From Pseudomonadota bacterium (GTDB taxonomy: Bacteria > Pseudomonadota > Alphaproteobacteria > Rhizobiales > Tepidamorphaceae): a stretch of DNA of 64,000 bases. The stretch is from NCBI GenBank assembly GCA_023458595.1, contig JAEWYT010000023.1:62001-126000 (forward strand). Reading direction: 5' to 3'. The notes below the pieces were generated by a model. That model saw only the letters and a program-made list of their open reading frames with translations. It did not search any database and had not been told where the DNA came from. How positions within the stretch are numbered: position 1 is the stretch's first letter; every line of letters begins with the position of its first letter. The translations under genes were made by a program, and so were the position numbers. Below are positions 53,364-61,240 of the stretch, piece after piece.

Positions 53364-55909
53364 CCTGTTTCCTCCAACCCCTCCACCGCATCATCTGTTT
53401 CAAGGTCACTCGACCCTAACGAAATCAGTGCTGGAATGAAGGGTGCGAGTGCACGGCAGGTGCGCTCCACCCGCTCCTCGATGGTCTCAACAGGCGTATC
53501 GTCATCCAGCTTTTCTGTCTTAATGGCCCGCTTGTCTTCGAGAAGAAGAGAAAGACCGACAAGAACATTGGCATAGAGGAATTGCTCGCGCAGGAGGCTG
53601 GTGGCGTCCGCAGAGAGGCGCTTCAACTTGGCTTCGCTTTCCAGTGGCGTGTTTTCCATATTGACTTTGAACTCATAAAGCTCCGAATTCTCGTCATCGG
53701 TATAGCCAAGCGACTCTATCTTCATGGCTGTGAATTCATCGAAGCCTTCGGCCTCCCACTGATCGCGATACACGCGCTTGATATTGGGCGACTCTAACTC
53801 GCTGGGACGTTCCCGATCCGCACCTTCCTTTTCTTTGGGAGGCTTGCGCCCGCCGCCGCCGCCACTGTGCTTCTCGGCCTTGGGTTTGACTATGACTTTG
53901 ATGCGATTCTCAAAGAGGCGATGGGCGTCGTGAGTCCGCGCGATAAATCCGATCTCATCGTCAACGCTTGCTGTGTGCGGCAGATCGACCATCACGGTGG
54001 CGATTCCGTTCTTGAGCGTAGGGCCGTTCGGACTCGATTTGTACTCAAGCCCGTCTTTTCCCATCCATGTGAGATCGAAATTTCCGCGCTCGGCCGCACG
54101 CGTGAAATAGTCATTGCGGGCATCAGTCTCGAAGGTTAGCCGCATACGGTTATTGATCGGACAGGTCCGCTTCAGCGTTTGTCCGTACTCAACGCCCTTG
54201 TTCTTGAAGAAGGTCGGGTAGACCTGTCCATTGAAGTCTTCCTCTTTCTCGCTACCGGTTGGCTGGGTACTGAATGGTGCAGAAATTCTTTGTCCAAGCT
54301 TCAAAAGAGCGGTCAGGTTCGGTGAGTTCTTGATGAGTGATTGCAGGACGTCGGTGAGCGGCTTTTCATCCTGAAGTCGCTCATGCATCCGCTCCTGCTG
54401 GCGCTTGTTGCGTAGGTCCTTGAGCTCCTGACAGTCTCGCAGCGCCTTTTCTAGTGAATCCACCAGCGCCTGTTTGAACTCATTGTCGGCCAAGCGGTCG
54501 CGGCTAGGCATGAATAGGTCTTCGCGCGTGACATTGCTTAGCTCGTCGCACTCGACAAATACCAACAGGTCATCGGCGAGAGGTTTCATCTTCACCGCCT
54601 CGCGGCGGAAGAAGTCTTTGGGAAGATTGCCCTGGGTCTGACCGTTGCGCAGAAAAACGATGCCTTCACGTTTGCGATAACCCCGTACACCGCCGAGCTT
54701 CTTGGACGACGATCCGGCATTCTCATCGTCACCATCCCTCTCGGAACCTTTAGGGACAAAGGCGAACACGTTGGCAATCAGCTTCTCTCCGTTTGGCTGG
54801 AAGGGGATGCGAACAGGAAAATTCTTCTCGACATTTTCGCTTTCATTGATTCGCCGGAGAAGGCCCGAAAGCGTTGTACGGCGGCTGCCAACATCCAAGT
54901 ATTTTCCAACCGAGCTTTTCCGATATTCGTAGAAGCGGATAGGAAGAGCGACCTGCGGAAGCAAAAGATCGAGGCGGCTCAGAAGGCTTTTGCCGCGCAA
55001 GATATTCGAGCGGTCACCCAGGAAGTTGTACTCGTACATCTTGATGGCCGTGCCATAGGTGGCTTCGCGGCCATAAGGATCATTGTCATCGGGATAAATC
55101 GCAAAGGCTTTTGCGGTAAATGACAGGACGCCACCGTGACGGGATTCGTGGTCCACGCCGACGCCATTGGGGGCCAAATAGGTGTAGGCTGAATTCTTAC
55201 GGCTACCAGGCTCGCCAGTGGGGAACTCGCGCCGGACAATTGTGAAGCACCATTCGTGATCGCGCGGGCTTGCTCCCTCTTCCAGGAAGGCGGGGTTTCG
55301 CTTCGAGATCACGAGCTGAAGGTTACTTTTTCCACAGAAGCGCAAGGCTCCCGTTCCACCCTGATTGAACTGCCCCTGCACGAAGGCGATGTACTGCTTG
55401 TTGCTCTTGCTCAAGGATAGGATGGTGTCGGGGAGCCGGTCCGGCGTTTGTCCTTCACCGCAGTCAGAAATCGTGATGTTAAGCTGCTCCGGCCTGAGGC
55501 CAGTGGCAGTAAGCGTGATGCCTTCCGCGATCTCCCGGGTCTTCTGAGCGCTCCAATCTTCGATATATCCGCCAGTAGCGAGCTTTTCTCCTGTGCCATC
55601 CTCAAAGAACTGCGCCATAGCGGCACGTATGGATTGGGGCGCCTCAGGGCTCGATGGCTCAATGCCGCGCATTCGGCACTCGTTTATCAAGCGCGCATCG
55701 ACTGAATTGACGATTTTTTCCGCAAGCGCGGCTTCCGCGAGGCTCTGCTGATTGCCGCTCTGGCCCCAGTTGTTCTCGACATCGCCGTAGTGACGCCAGA
55801 GCTCAGAATTGTCCCAATAGCCATGCTGTTTAAGAATTTCGATGACTTCGTTTTCACTGTCCGCTCTGAGCAACGCCTGACATAAGCCTTGATTGCCATA
55901 CTGGACCAT
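53360..55909 (-). CDS. GHKL-type ATPase (MutL/Hsp90/gyrase fold), probable defence protein
   Basis: 849 residues. The Bergerat ATP fold is recognised by its N box, ALAEKIVNSVDARLINE (Glu64, Asn68, Asp71), the G1 box ISDCGEGQTPD (Asp149, Gly151, Gly153) and the G2 box GQFNQGGTGALRFCG (179-193). The middle has a GRSNILRGKSLL-like loop and a transducer-like region; residues about 680-715 are a Lys/Gly/Glu-rich linker (HSGGGGGRKPPKEKEGADRE), and the last ~140 residues form a helical domain. No nuclease or DNA-binding motif is obvious. It starts after GGGGGG, 34 bp behind the 89-residue gene, so these two form an operon converging on the methyltransferase gene. A role in antiphage defence is inferred from fold, partner and place in a mobile element. 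Confidence 0.82.
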   Translation of the reverse strand: MVQYGNQGLCQALLRADSENEVIEILKQHGYWDNSELWRHYGDVENNWGQSGNQQSLAEAALAEKIVNSVDARLINECRMRGIEPSSPEAPQSIRAAMAQFFEDGTGEKLATGGYIEDWSAQKTREIAEGITLTATGLRPEQLNITISDCGEGQTPDRLPDTILSLSKSNKQYIAFVQGQFNQGGTGALRFCGKSNLQLVISKRNPAFLEEGASPRDHEWCFTIVRREFPTGEPGSRKNSAYTYLAPNGVGVDHESRHGGVLSFTAKAFAIYPDDNDPYGREATYGTAIKMYEYNFLGDRSNILRGKSLLSRLDLLLPQVALPIRFYEYRKSSVGKYLDVGSRRTTLSGLLRRINESENVEKNFPVRIPFQPNGEKLIANVFAFVPKGSERDGDDENAGSSSKKLGGVRGYRKREGIVFLRNGQTQGNLPKDFFRREAVKMKPLADDLLVFVECDELSNVTREDLFMPSRDRLADNEFKQALVDSLEKALRDCQELKDLRNKRQQERMHERLQDEKPLTDVLQSLIKNSPNLTALLKLGQRISAPFSTQPTGSEKEEDFNGQVYPTFFKNKGVEYGQTLKRTCPINNRMRLTFETDARNDYFTRAAERGNFDLTWMGKDGLEYKSSPNGPTLKNGIATVMVDLPHTASVDDEIGFIARTHDAHRLFENRIKVIVKPKAEKHSGGGGGRKPPKEKEGADRERPSELESPNIKRVYRDQWEAEGFDEFTAMKIESLGYTDDENSELYEFKVNMENTPLESEAKLKRLSADATSLLREQFLYANVLVGLSLLLEDKRAIKTEKLDDDTPVETIEERVERTCRALAPFIPALISLGSSDLETDDAVEGLEETG

Positions 55910-55943
55910 TTTGCCCCCCCTACAATTAGAGTTTGAATTCCAC

Positions 55944-56213
55944 TTAGAGCTTGAAATCCACCCCGTCCGACCGCTTCGTGCTTTTCATCCGGGATTTCAG
56001 CGCTTCTATTTCATCGTTAAGCGCCTTCACAATCTTTCGGACATCTTCATCATCATACTCATAGGCGCTCCGGTTCCCGAGCTTGCCAATGACGCGAATG
56101 GCCTTGATGGCGTTGATAGTCCGCTTTTCAGCTAGTTCGACAAATTTATCGCGCTTGGATTGACCCGATTTGCCACCTTCCCCACCCGCCATTTTCAGGA
56201 TGTTTTCCGACAT
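55944..56213 (-). CDS. Small helical protein, partner of the GHKL ATPase
   Basis: 89 residues from the ATG at 56213 (GGAG ten bases upstream; a GTG three codons earlier is possible). After a glycine/serine-rich start come KRDKFVELAEKRTINAIKAIRVIGKLGNRSAYEYDDEDVRKIVKALNDEIEALKSRM, a helix, a loop and a second helix likely to form a coiled coil. I recall proteins of the form KFVELAEKR..KAIK.IR.IGNLSNRS.YEY next to methylases and ATPases in other bacteria, so it is probably a conserved module member. It is the first gene of the leftward pair with the GHKL ATPase gene. Confidence 0.78.
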   Translation of the reverse strand: MSENILKMAGGEGGKSGQSKRDKFVELAEKRTINAIKAIRVIGKLGNRSAYEYDDEDVRKIVKALNDEIEALKSRMKSTKRSDGVDFKL

Positions 56214-56580
56214 AATTTGCACACTCCATGATAGGACAAATTTTCAAAAATGTGGGACGTAATCCTGATAGAGTCAACAGGTTTTACAAATTACGCTGCA
56301 AATTGCAGAAATACCCGACGTAGAAATCTGCAAAAAAAACCAAAAAATCAGAGATTTACGCCGTGCCATGCTGGCCGCGCCTTTGGCATATTGAGGCATC
56401 GTTGTCGGGAAATTGCAGGAAATATGCGCCGCTTTTGTTCGTGAACCTGCCAAATTCACCGGCGGGTTTCAGTGTAGGCGGCCAGCTTGTAACGAGCTGA
56501 CCTTCGGCTTGGATCGAAAAGATGTGTTCAGCACCCCAAGTGCGGGCGCACGACGATAAAGCAGGCAAAGCTGCGAGAGG
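56214..56580. other. AT-rich intergenic region upstream of the GHKL operon
   Basis: 367 bp without a supported gene. The part next to the operon (56220-56350) is very AT-rich for this genome and contains the candidate promoter at 56249-56277 and repeated TGCAAATTGCAG / AAATTGCAGG words around 56300 and 56410. I see no RNA gene. Confidence 0.45.
56249..56277 (-). promoter_or_regulatory. Candidate sigma-70-type promoter of the small protein/GHKL operon
   Basis: On the minus strand TTGACT (complement of 56272-56277) is followed after 17 bases by CACATT (complement of 56249-56254), about 35 bp before the ATG at 56213. The -35 box matches five of six consensus bases and the -10 box only three, so it is moderate at best. 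Confidence 0.4.
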
Positions 56581-57795
56581 TCACAGTCCCGCTCCCTCGC
56601 TCAATATGTCCAGATAAGCCCGGTACGCGAAGACCCGCCCCCTCTTGCGCCCGGTGACCTCCTCGACAAGCCCGAGCGACTGCAACTGAGCCAAAGCCGC
56701 GTTGACGGTCGGCATGGTAAGGCCGCTTTGGTCTACGGCTGCGGTGGCTGTCAGAAAGGGACGGGTGCGCATGAGGTCATGCACTCGCAGCACCGAGCCC
56801 TTGCGGTCAGCGTCCGCGACTATGCGCTCCCGGTCATGGCCAAGCAGTGCAGCGATCCGGTTTGCTGTCTCGAATGCCTGATCCGCAGTCTCGGCAATGC
56901 CGTCGAGAAAGAATTCGAGCCAGGCTTCCCAAGCGCCGCGCTCCCGCACTTCCTGCAAGAGGCGATAGTAGGTTGCGCGATGGGTTTTGAAATAGAGTGA
57001 GAGGTAGAGCAGCGGCTGCCGCAATACGCCTTCGGCGCACAGGAACAGCGTGATCAGCAGACGGCCGAGCCTGCCGTTGCCGTCCAGAAAGGGATGGATT
57101 GTCTCAAACTGAACATGCAGCAATCCGGCTTTGATAAGGGGGGGTATGTCGGGGGTCTCGGCGTGCACAAAGCGCTCCCAATCGCCGAGGCATTCCATGA
57201 CCTCGTTGGGGGGTGGCGGAACGAACATGGCGTTGCCCGGACGTGTACCGCCAATCCAGTTTTGCGAGGTCCGGAATTCGCCGGGATTTTGCGCCGCACC
57301 CCGCCCGCTGTCGAGCAACCTGCCGTGCATTTCCCGGATCAGGCGAAGCGATATGGGCAGGTCGGCCATGCGCTCCAACCCGTACATCATCGCGTCGACG
57401 TAGTTGGAAACTTCCCGAATGTCGTCGAGCGGTTCGCCGGCGACCGCCTCGGTTTCAAACCGAAGGAGGTCCGAAAGCGTCGATTGCGTCCCTTCGATCT
57501 GCGAGGAAAGAACCGCTTCCTTGCGGACATACATGTAGAGGAAGAGTTCCTTGTTCGGCAGGAGCACCGAAACCCCATCCAGCCGCCCCAGCGCTCGCTC
57601 GGCTGCGCTGAGCCGCATAAGCATGCGGGAGGAATCAACGGGCGGGTCTGGCGGCAAAGGTGGCGGAACAAACGCCTTGACCCGCTCTCCGCCAACCGAT
57701 GTTTCCACAAATCGCCCAAGGCGACCCTTGGTGCTTCGGCTGTCAGGCACGCTCCGACCCTCGTATTCTAAGATTCGGAACCTTTCATAGCGCAT
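56581..57795 (-). CDS. Fic-family protein (class II, with N-terminal inhibitory helix)
   Basis: 404 residues. The Fic catalytic motif is complete: HPFLDGNGRLGR at 234-245 (His234 base, Asp, and the anion-binding GNGR). The self-inhibitory motif SSQIEG at 97-102 with Glu101 precedes it, which is the class II arrangement. A C-terminal winged helix (about 330-395, TATAAVDQSGLTMPTVNAALAQLQSLGLVEEVTGRKRGRVFAY) is typical of this subgroup. Fic enzymes transfer AMP from ATP to hydroxyl groups of target proteins. The start is uncertain: the family usually begins near GRFVETSVGGERVKAFVP (residue 27), and a GTG at 57750 with GAGGG upstream is a good alternative. It lies alone near the right end of the element. 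Confidence 0.92.
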   Translation of the reverse strand: MRYERFRILEYEGRSVPDSRSTKGRLGRFVETSVGGERVKAFVPPPLPPDPPVDSSRMLMRLSAAERALGRLDGVSVLLPNKELFLYMYVRKEAVLSSQIEGTQSTLSDLLRFETEAVAGEPLDDIREVSNYVDAMMYGLERMADLPISLRLIREMHGRLLDSGRGAAQNPGEFRTSQNWIGGTRPGNAMFVPPPPNEVMECLGDWERFVHAETPDIPPLIKAGLLHVQFETIHPFLDGNGRLGRLLITLFLCAEGVLRQPLLYLSLYFKTHRATYYRLLQEVRERGAWEAWLEFFLDGIAETADQAFETANRIAALLGHDRERIVADADRKGSVLRVHDLMRTRPFLTATAAVDQSGLTMPTVNAALAQLQSLGLVEEVTGRKRGRVFAYRAYLDILSEGAGL

Positions 57796-58169
57796 TTTGC
57801 TATTTAAATAAATCGCTGTTTTGTTAATTAGTGGCCATCGCTAATTAAAGTCCCAAAAGCAACGAGCAAGCGACCTTCCTAAGAAGGCCACATAGCCCGA
57901 GACAATCGAGACGGCCCGGTCCGCTCCCCGCCCCGATTGCTCAGTCCCGTTGATGGGGGGAGGTCCGGCGGCAGCCGCGAATTCCCGATTAGTAGGGCAA
58001 ATCCGGATCGGTAGGGTTCACGTAGGGGCGCGGGGTCAAAGGGGTGGCAATGCGGTGAAACGCTGTGCTAGCTCTCATCTCGTGAAAGCCGAGTCGGGCC
58101 AAGGCTTTGTGAAAGCCTGTCCAATCCATTCAAGCTAACGCCAACTATCTGAAATCGTTACGAAATACA
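57796..58169. other. Right-end region of the element, no gene
   Basis: 374 bp without a supported gene. The part next to fic is AT-rich and holds the inverted repeat at 57824-57848 and the palindrome TATTTAAATA at 57801-57810. The last bases before the right junction form an inverted repeat with the core: TTACGAA at 58158-58164 and TTCGTAA at 58171-58177, the arrangement expected for two integrase core sites. GTGAAAGCC occurs twice, near 58081 and 58109. Confidence 0.5.
57824..57848. promoter_or_regulatory. Perfect inverted repeat upstream of the fic gene, possible operator
   Basis: TTAATTAG and CTAATTAA are perfect inverted 8-bp arms separated by the nine bases TGGCCATCG. The dyad ends 29 bp upstream of the first possible fic start codon, in AT-rich DNA, where a repressor site would be expected. 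The winged-helix domain of the Fic protein itself could bind here (guess). Confidence 0.45.
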
Positions 58170-58178
58170 ATTCGTAAT
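58158..58178 (+). repeat. attR core with inverted integrase core sites
   Basis: ATTCGTAAT at 58170-58178 repeats attL. On its element side TTACGAA (58158-58164) is the exact inverse of TTCGTAA (58171-58177) with six bases between, which looks like the paired core-binding sites of the tyrosine integrase in the element's attP. In the host target the anticodon stem supplies the corresponding symmetry. Confidence 0.8.
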
Positions 58179-58215
58179 GCGTAGGTCGGGTGTTCGAGTC
58201 ACCCTGGCGGCACCA
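58179..58215 (+). pseudogene. tRNA-Thr(CGT), 3' half, separated from its 5' half
   Basis: These 37 bases, after the shared core, hold the anticodon-stem 3' strand (GCGT), variable loop (AGGTC), T arm (GGGTG-TTCGAGT-CACCC), acceptor 3' strand (TGGCGGC) and the encoded end ACCA. They pair with the fragment at 44491-44529 and show that host DNA resumes here. Confidence 0.93.
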
Positions 58216-58279
58216 CCCTTTCCCGGTTGGATCACGTATTTCGGCCGCCGGGATCTCCGCGGACACATCGGCACACGAA

Positions 58280-58305
58280 AAAGCCGGGCCTTTCGACCCG
58301 GCTTT
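58280..58305 (-). terminator. Rho-independent terminator of the secreted repeat-protein gene
   Basis: AAAGCCGGG (58280-58288) and CCCGGCTTT (58297-58305) form a nine-pair stem with an eight-base loop. On the minus strand it is followed by TTTTTCG, a proper T run. It stands 32 bp after the stop codon at 58337, so it ends the leftward gene and shields the tRNA region. Confidence 0.85.
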
Positions 58306-58336
58306 GCCGTTTTCCCGCAGTTTCTGCCCGAACGGC

Positions 58337-59005
58337 TCAGTAGCTGCCCGGCACGTACAGCGCGACGAGGCTGCTGTCGCGGATATTGGGGGAGCCGACG
58401 GCGGCGTAGCACACGAGATTGAACGTGTTGGCGCCGGTCGTGACCGGGAAGGCGCGGACGGCCGATCCCGAAAGGTTGACGAGGTTGCCGGCGACCTCGT
58501 CCTGCTCGATCGTGTGGTCGGTCTCGACACTCGTGCCCGTGGTGATGGAGCAGCGCGATGTGATGTTGAGCCCGGCGATCACCCAGCTCGCGTTGACCAC
58601 GGCATTGCCGTCGGCCGGCGCGTTGAGCGTCACCGTCCGGTAGACCGTGTGTGCGCCGGTCAGGGCGATGTCCTGGTCGCCGCTCGCCGAGGCGATCCCC
58701 GCCGGCTGGGCGTCGTCGGCGAGGTTGCCCGGCTCGACGGCGCCGGCTGCGATCTTGGCGGACGTGACGGCCCCGTTCTGGATCTTCTTCGCCGAGACGG
58801 CGCCGTTGCGGATCTTGCCTTCCTGCACCGCGCCGTTCTTGATCTTGGCGGTCGTCACCGCCTTCTTGCCGAGCTGGCGCGCATTCACGCAGCCCTTGCA
58901 GCTGAGCTGCGTCGACACCTGGGCCGCCGCCTGCGAATCGGCGACGACGACGCCGAGAAGCGCGAACGCGGCGAACGCGCCGCATACCTTCCAGTTCCCA
59001 ACCAT
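58337..59005 (-). CDS. Secreted protein with KIxNGAV repeats
   Basis: 222 residues. The signal peptide covers 1-28 (VCGAFAAFALLGVVVADSQAAA) and is followed by two cysteines (CKGCVN). From about 45 to 100 comes a run of degenerate 8-9-residue repeats: KKAVTTAKI, KNGAVQEGKI, RNGAVSAKKI, QNGAVTSAKI, AAGAVEPGNL, a beta-solenoid-like pattern also seen in collagen-like and phage tail-like surface proteins. The C-terminal ~110 residues look like a beta-sandwich. GGAGG stands before the ATG at 59005. It probably lies at the cell surface or outside. Function unknown; it is next to the right junction but separated by the terminator. Confidence 0.8.
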   Translation of the reverse strand: MVGNWKVCGAFAAFALLGVVVADSQAAAQVSTQLSCKGCVNARQLGKKAVTTAKIKNGAVQEGKIRNGAVSAKKIQNGAVTSAKIAAGAVEPGNLADDAQPAGIASASGDQDIALTGAHTVYRTVTLNAPADGNAVVNASWVIAGLNITSRCSITTGTSVETDHTIEQDEVAGNLVNLSGSAVRAFPVTTGANTFNLVCYAAVGSPNIRDSSLVALYVPGSY

Positions 59006-59237
59006 GTTCGGATCCCTCCTTCGCCAAATCCGGTCGCGCGACAATCGCGCCGCGAAGGAGATCGTAGCCGGCAGAAGTGAACGAATTTCCCTGGCGGAAC
59101 GGCCGTCCGTAGCGCCACGGCCTCGCCGGAGCGCGCCGGCCCGCCTTCCAAAGCGGCCGGGATCGCCCTAGAACGGACCCGTCGAGGAACGACGCGTCCC
59201 GGGCATCCCCCCGGCGCGACCGGCCGCAGGATCGGGC

Positions 59238-59894
59238 ATGAGCGATACGGCATCGGCAGTGGCACCGTCCGCCTCGCGGCTGTGGACCGAGTTCGCGCTG
59301 ATCTTCGTGGCGACGCCGCTGATCATGGCGCTCGGCCTGCCGCCGGGCCTGATCTGGTCCGGTCTCGCCGGGATGCTGGTCGTGGCGGTGATCCTGCTGT
59401 CGCGGTCGGACGGTTTCTCCTGGCGCTCGCTCCTCGCCCGCCCGTTCGTCGCCGATTGGTTCGCCCTCGCCCTCTTCGTCGCCCTCACGGTCGCCGTCGC
59501 CCTCGGCCTCGTCCTGTGGCTCAGGCCCGGCGCCCTGTTCATGCTGCCGCTTCACGACGAGCGGCTGTGGATCGTCATCCTGATCTTCTATCCCTTCGTT
59601 TCGGCGCTGCCGCAGGAGATCGTCTTCCGCGCGCTGTTCTTCGGCCGCTACGGCGCGCTGTTTCCCGGCCGGCACGCGGCGATCGCGGCGAATGCGGGCG
59701 CCTTCTCCCTCGCCCATCTGTTCTACTGGAACTGGCCGGCCGTCGTCCTGACGCTCGTCGGCGGCGCGGTCTTCGCCTGGGCCTATCGCGAGAAGGGATC
59801 GTTCCTGTTCGCCTGGCTGATGCACGCGCTCGCCGGCCAGATCGTCTTCACGACCGGCCTCGGCGTCTTCTTCTTCCACGGCATGGTCCGGTAG
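59238..59894 (+). CDS. CPBP-family intramembrane metalloprotease
   Basis: 218 residues with about six membrane helices. The CPBP (Abi/CAAX protease) motifs are ALPQEIVFRALFFGRYG near residues 115-130 (the first Glu of the usual EExxxR is Gln here, leaving QExxxR), FSLAHLFYWNWPAVV (the FxxxH motif) and WLMHALAGQIVF (the H-x-x-x-N-like third motif, with Gln). The change from EE to QE leaves one of the paired glutamates and may lower or alter activity. Function may be maturation of prenylated or signal-like peptides, but no substrate is nearby. Confidence 0.85.
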   Translation: MSDTASAVAPSASRLWTEFALIFVATPLIMALGLPPGLIWSGLAGMLVVAVILLSRSDGFSWRSLLARPFVADWFALALFVALTVAVALGLVLWLRPGALFMLPLHDERLWIVILIFYPFVSALPQEIVFRALFFGRYGALFPGRHAAIAANAGAFSLAHLFYWNWPAVVLTLVGGAVFAWAYREKGSFLFAWLMHALAGQIVFTTGLGVFFFHGMVR

Positions 59895-59917
59895 GCGGCG
59901 TCCGGCGCGGGAACGTC

Positions 59918-61240
59918 TCAGGCCGCGAGCGGCAGCTCCACCCGGGCGGTGAGGCCGCCGCCGGGCGTGTCGAGCAGCGTCAGCGTTCCGCCGTGCCCCT
60001 TGGCGATCGCCGTGCAGATGGCGAGGCCGAGGCCGAAGCCCGTCTCGGCGCTCGCCCCGCGCGCGGCGTCCCCGCGGGTGAACGGCGCCAGCATCTCGGC
60101 CTTGCGGTCGCCGGCGATGCCGGGACCGTGGTCGACGACGTCGACGCGCGCCGCGGCCCCGTCGGCGGCGAGCACGATCTCCGCCCCGCCGCCATGCGTC
60201 ATCGCGTTGTCGACGAGGTTGCCGAACAGGCGCAAAAGCTCCGTCGGCCGCCCCGACACGCGCACGGTGCGCGGACCGGACACGGCGACGGGCGTGCCGG
60301 CGTCGGTCCACCGATCGCCGATCGTCGCCAGCAGGCTCGGCAGGTCGACCAGCGTCGCCGTCTCGCCGCTGCGCCCCTCGCTCAGATAGGCGATCGCGCC
60401 CTTCAGCAGCGCGTCCATGTGGTCGAGGTCGCCGAGCAGGCTCTCGCGCAGCTCCCCGTCCTCGACATACTCGCTGCGCAGCCGCAGCCGCGTGATCGGC
60501 GTGCGCAGGTCGTGGCCGACGGCGGCGAGCATGCGCGTGCGGTCCTCGACCAGCCGGTTGATGCGCTCCTGCATGCGGTTGAACGCCGCCGCCGCCCGCC
60601 GCAGCTCGTCGGGCCCCTGCTCCTCCAGCGCGACCGGCTCGACCCCGTCCCGGCCGAACCGGTCCACCGCGCCCGAGAACCGGCGCAGCGGCGCCGTCAG
60701 GCTGCGCGCCGCCCAGACGCCGAGTACCGCCAGGCTGACGGCCAGGAAGACGAGCGTGACGGTCGCCGGACCGAAGAAGAAGAACGGCCGCCCGCCCGGC
60801 TCCGCCCGGCCGACGAGCACGCTCCCGTCGGCGAGCCGGAAGGCGAGGCCTCCCGGCGTGCCGCCGCCGGTCGCGGGCGGCAGGACGCCGATCGCGATCC
60901 CCTTCGCCAGCCCCGACCGGACCGGCATCGGCAGCCGCTCCGGCGACCAGTCGATCCCCGCATCCGCGGCGACGGCGGGCGCGAGGGCGAGATCGGGATC
61001 GCTCGCGGCCAGATCCTCAAGCACCGTCGGCCGGGCGGCGGGCGCCGTGCGGTCGAGCAGCCACGCGGCGGCGACCTGGCGCTGCAGCAGCGCATCGGGC
61101 GGACCGGGCGGACCATCCCGGTCGACGCCGGCGAGCCACAGGAAGGCGAGCGCGTGGAACAGCAGCAGCGAGGCGACGAGCAGGAGCGCGAGCTGCCCGG
61201 CGATGCCGCGCGGATGGAGGTGCCGGTGGCGCAGCGTCAT
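59918..61240 (-). CDS. Sensor histidine kinase (EnvZ-like)
   Basis: 440 residues. Helices at about 14-38 (GIAGQLALLLVASLLLFHALAFLWLAG) and 158-178 enclose a periplasmic sensor of ~120 residues; HAMP follows (RSLTAPLRRFSGAVDRFGRDG). The dimerisation/phosphorylation motif is AVGHDLRTPITRLRLRSEYV with the His near 245. The ATPase boxes are NLVDNAMTHGG (N), VDHGPGI (G1) and GFGLGLAI (G2). The ATG at 61240 overlaps the response regulator stop by four bases. It should autophosphorylate on ATP and pass the phosphate to the neighbouring regulator. The signal is unknown. Confidence 0.93.
   Translation of the reverse strand: MTLRHRHLHPRGIAGQLALLLVASLLLFHALAFLWLAGVDRDGPPGPPDALLQRQVAAAWLLDRTAPAARPTVLEDLAASDPDLALAPAVAADAGIDWSPERLPMPVRSGLAKGIAIGVLPPATGGGTPGGLAFRLADGSVLVGRAEPGGRPFFFFGPATVTLVFLAVSLAVLGVWAARSLTAPLRRFSGAVDRFGRDGVEPVALEEQGPDELRRAAAAFNRMQERINRLVEDRTRMLAAVGHDLRTPITRLRLRSEYVEDGELRESLLGDLDHMDALLKGAIAYLSEGRSGETATLVDLPSLLATIGDRWTDAGTPVAVSGPRTVRVSGRPTELLRLFGNLVDNAMTHGGGAEIVLAADGAAARVDVVDHGPGIAGDRKAEMLAPFTRGDAARGASAETGFGLGLAICTAIAKGHGGTLTLLDTPGGGLTARVELPLAA

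Larger units (their letters stand above)
44530..58169. mobile_element. 13.6-kb integrative element inserted in the tRNA-Thr anticodon loop
   Basis: The element is bounded by the two halves of one tRNA-Thr gene and a 9-bp direct repeat. It carries its own complete tRNA-Thr, a tyrosine integrase (50591-51760), an AlpA-like HTH protein, a VapE-type primase/ATPase, an XRE-type regulator, a DNA methyltransferase with a GHKL ATPase, a Fic protein and several unknown genes. No capsid, tail, terminase or conjugation genes are seen, so it resembles a phage satellite or a small mobilisable island. Base composition is mosaic: the int-primase block is as GC-rich as the host, while 44.7-46.3 kb and 51.8-56.5 kb are much richer in A+T, as expected for swapped-in cargo. 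The integrase lies centrally rather than next to an end, which is unusual. Confidence 0.88.

Noticed and set aside
58170..58215. Right junction tRNA fragment as an independent tRNA gene
   Set aside because: It lacks acceptor 5' strand and D arm; upstream sequence does not pair with it, whereas the 44491 fragment pairs perfectly.
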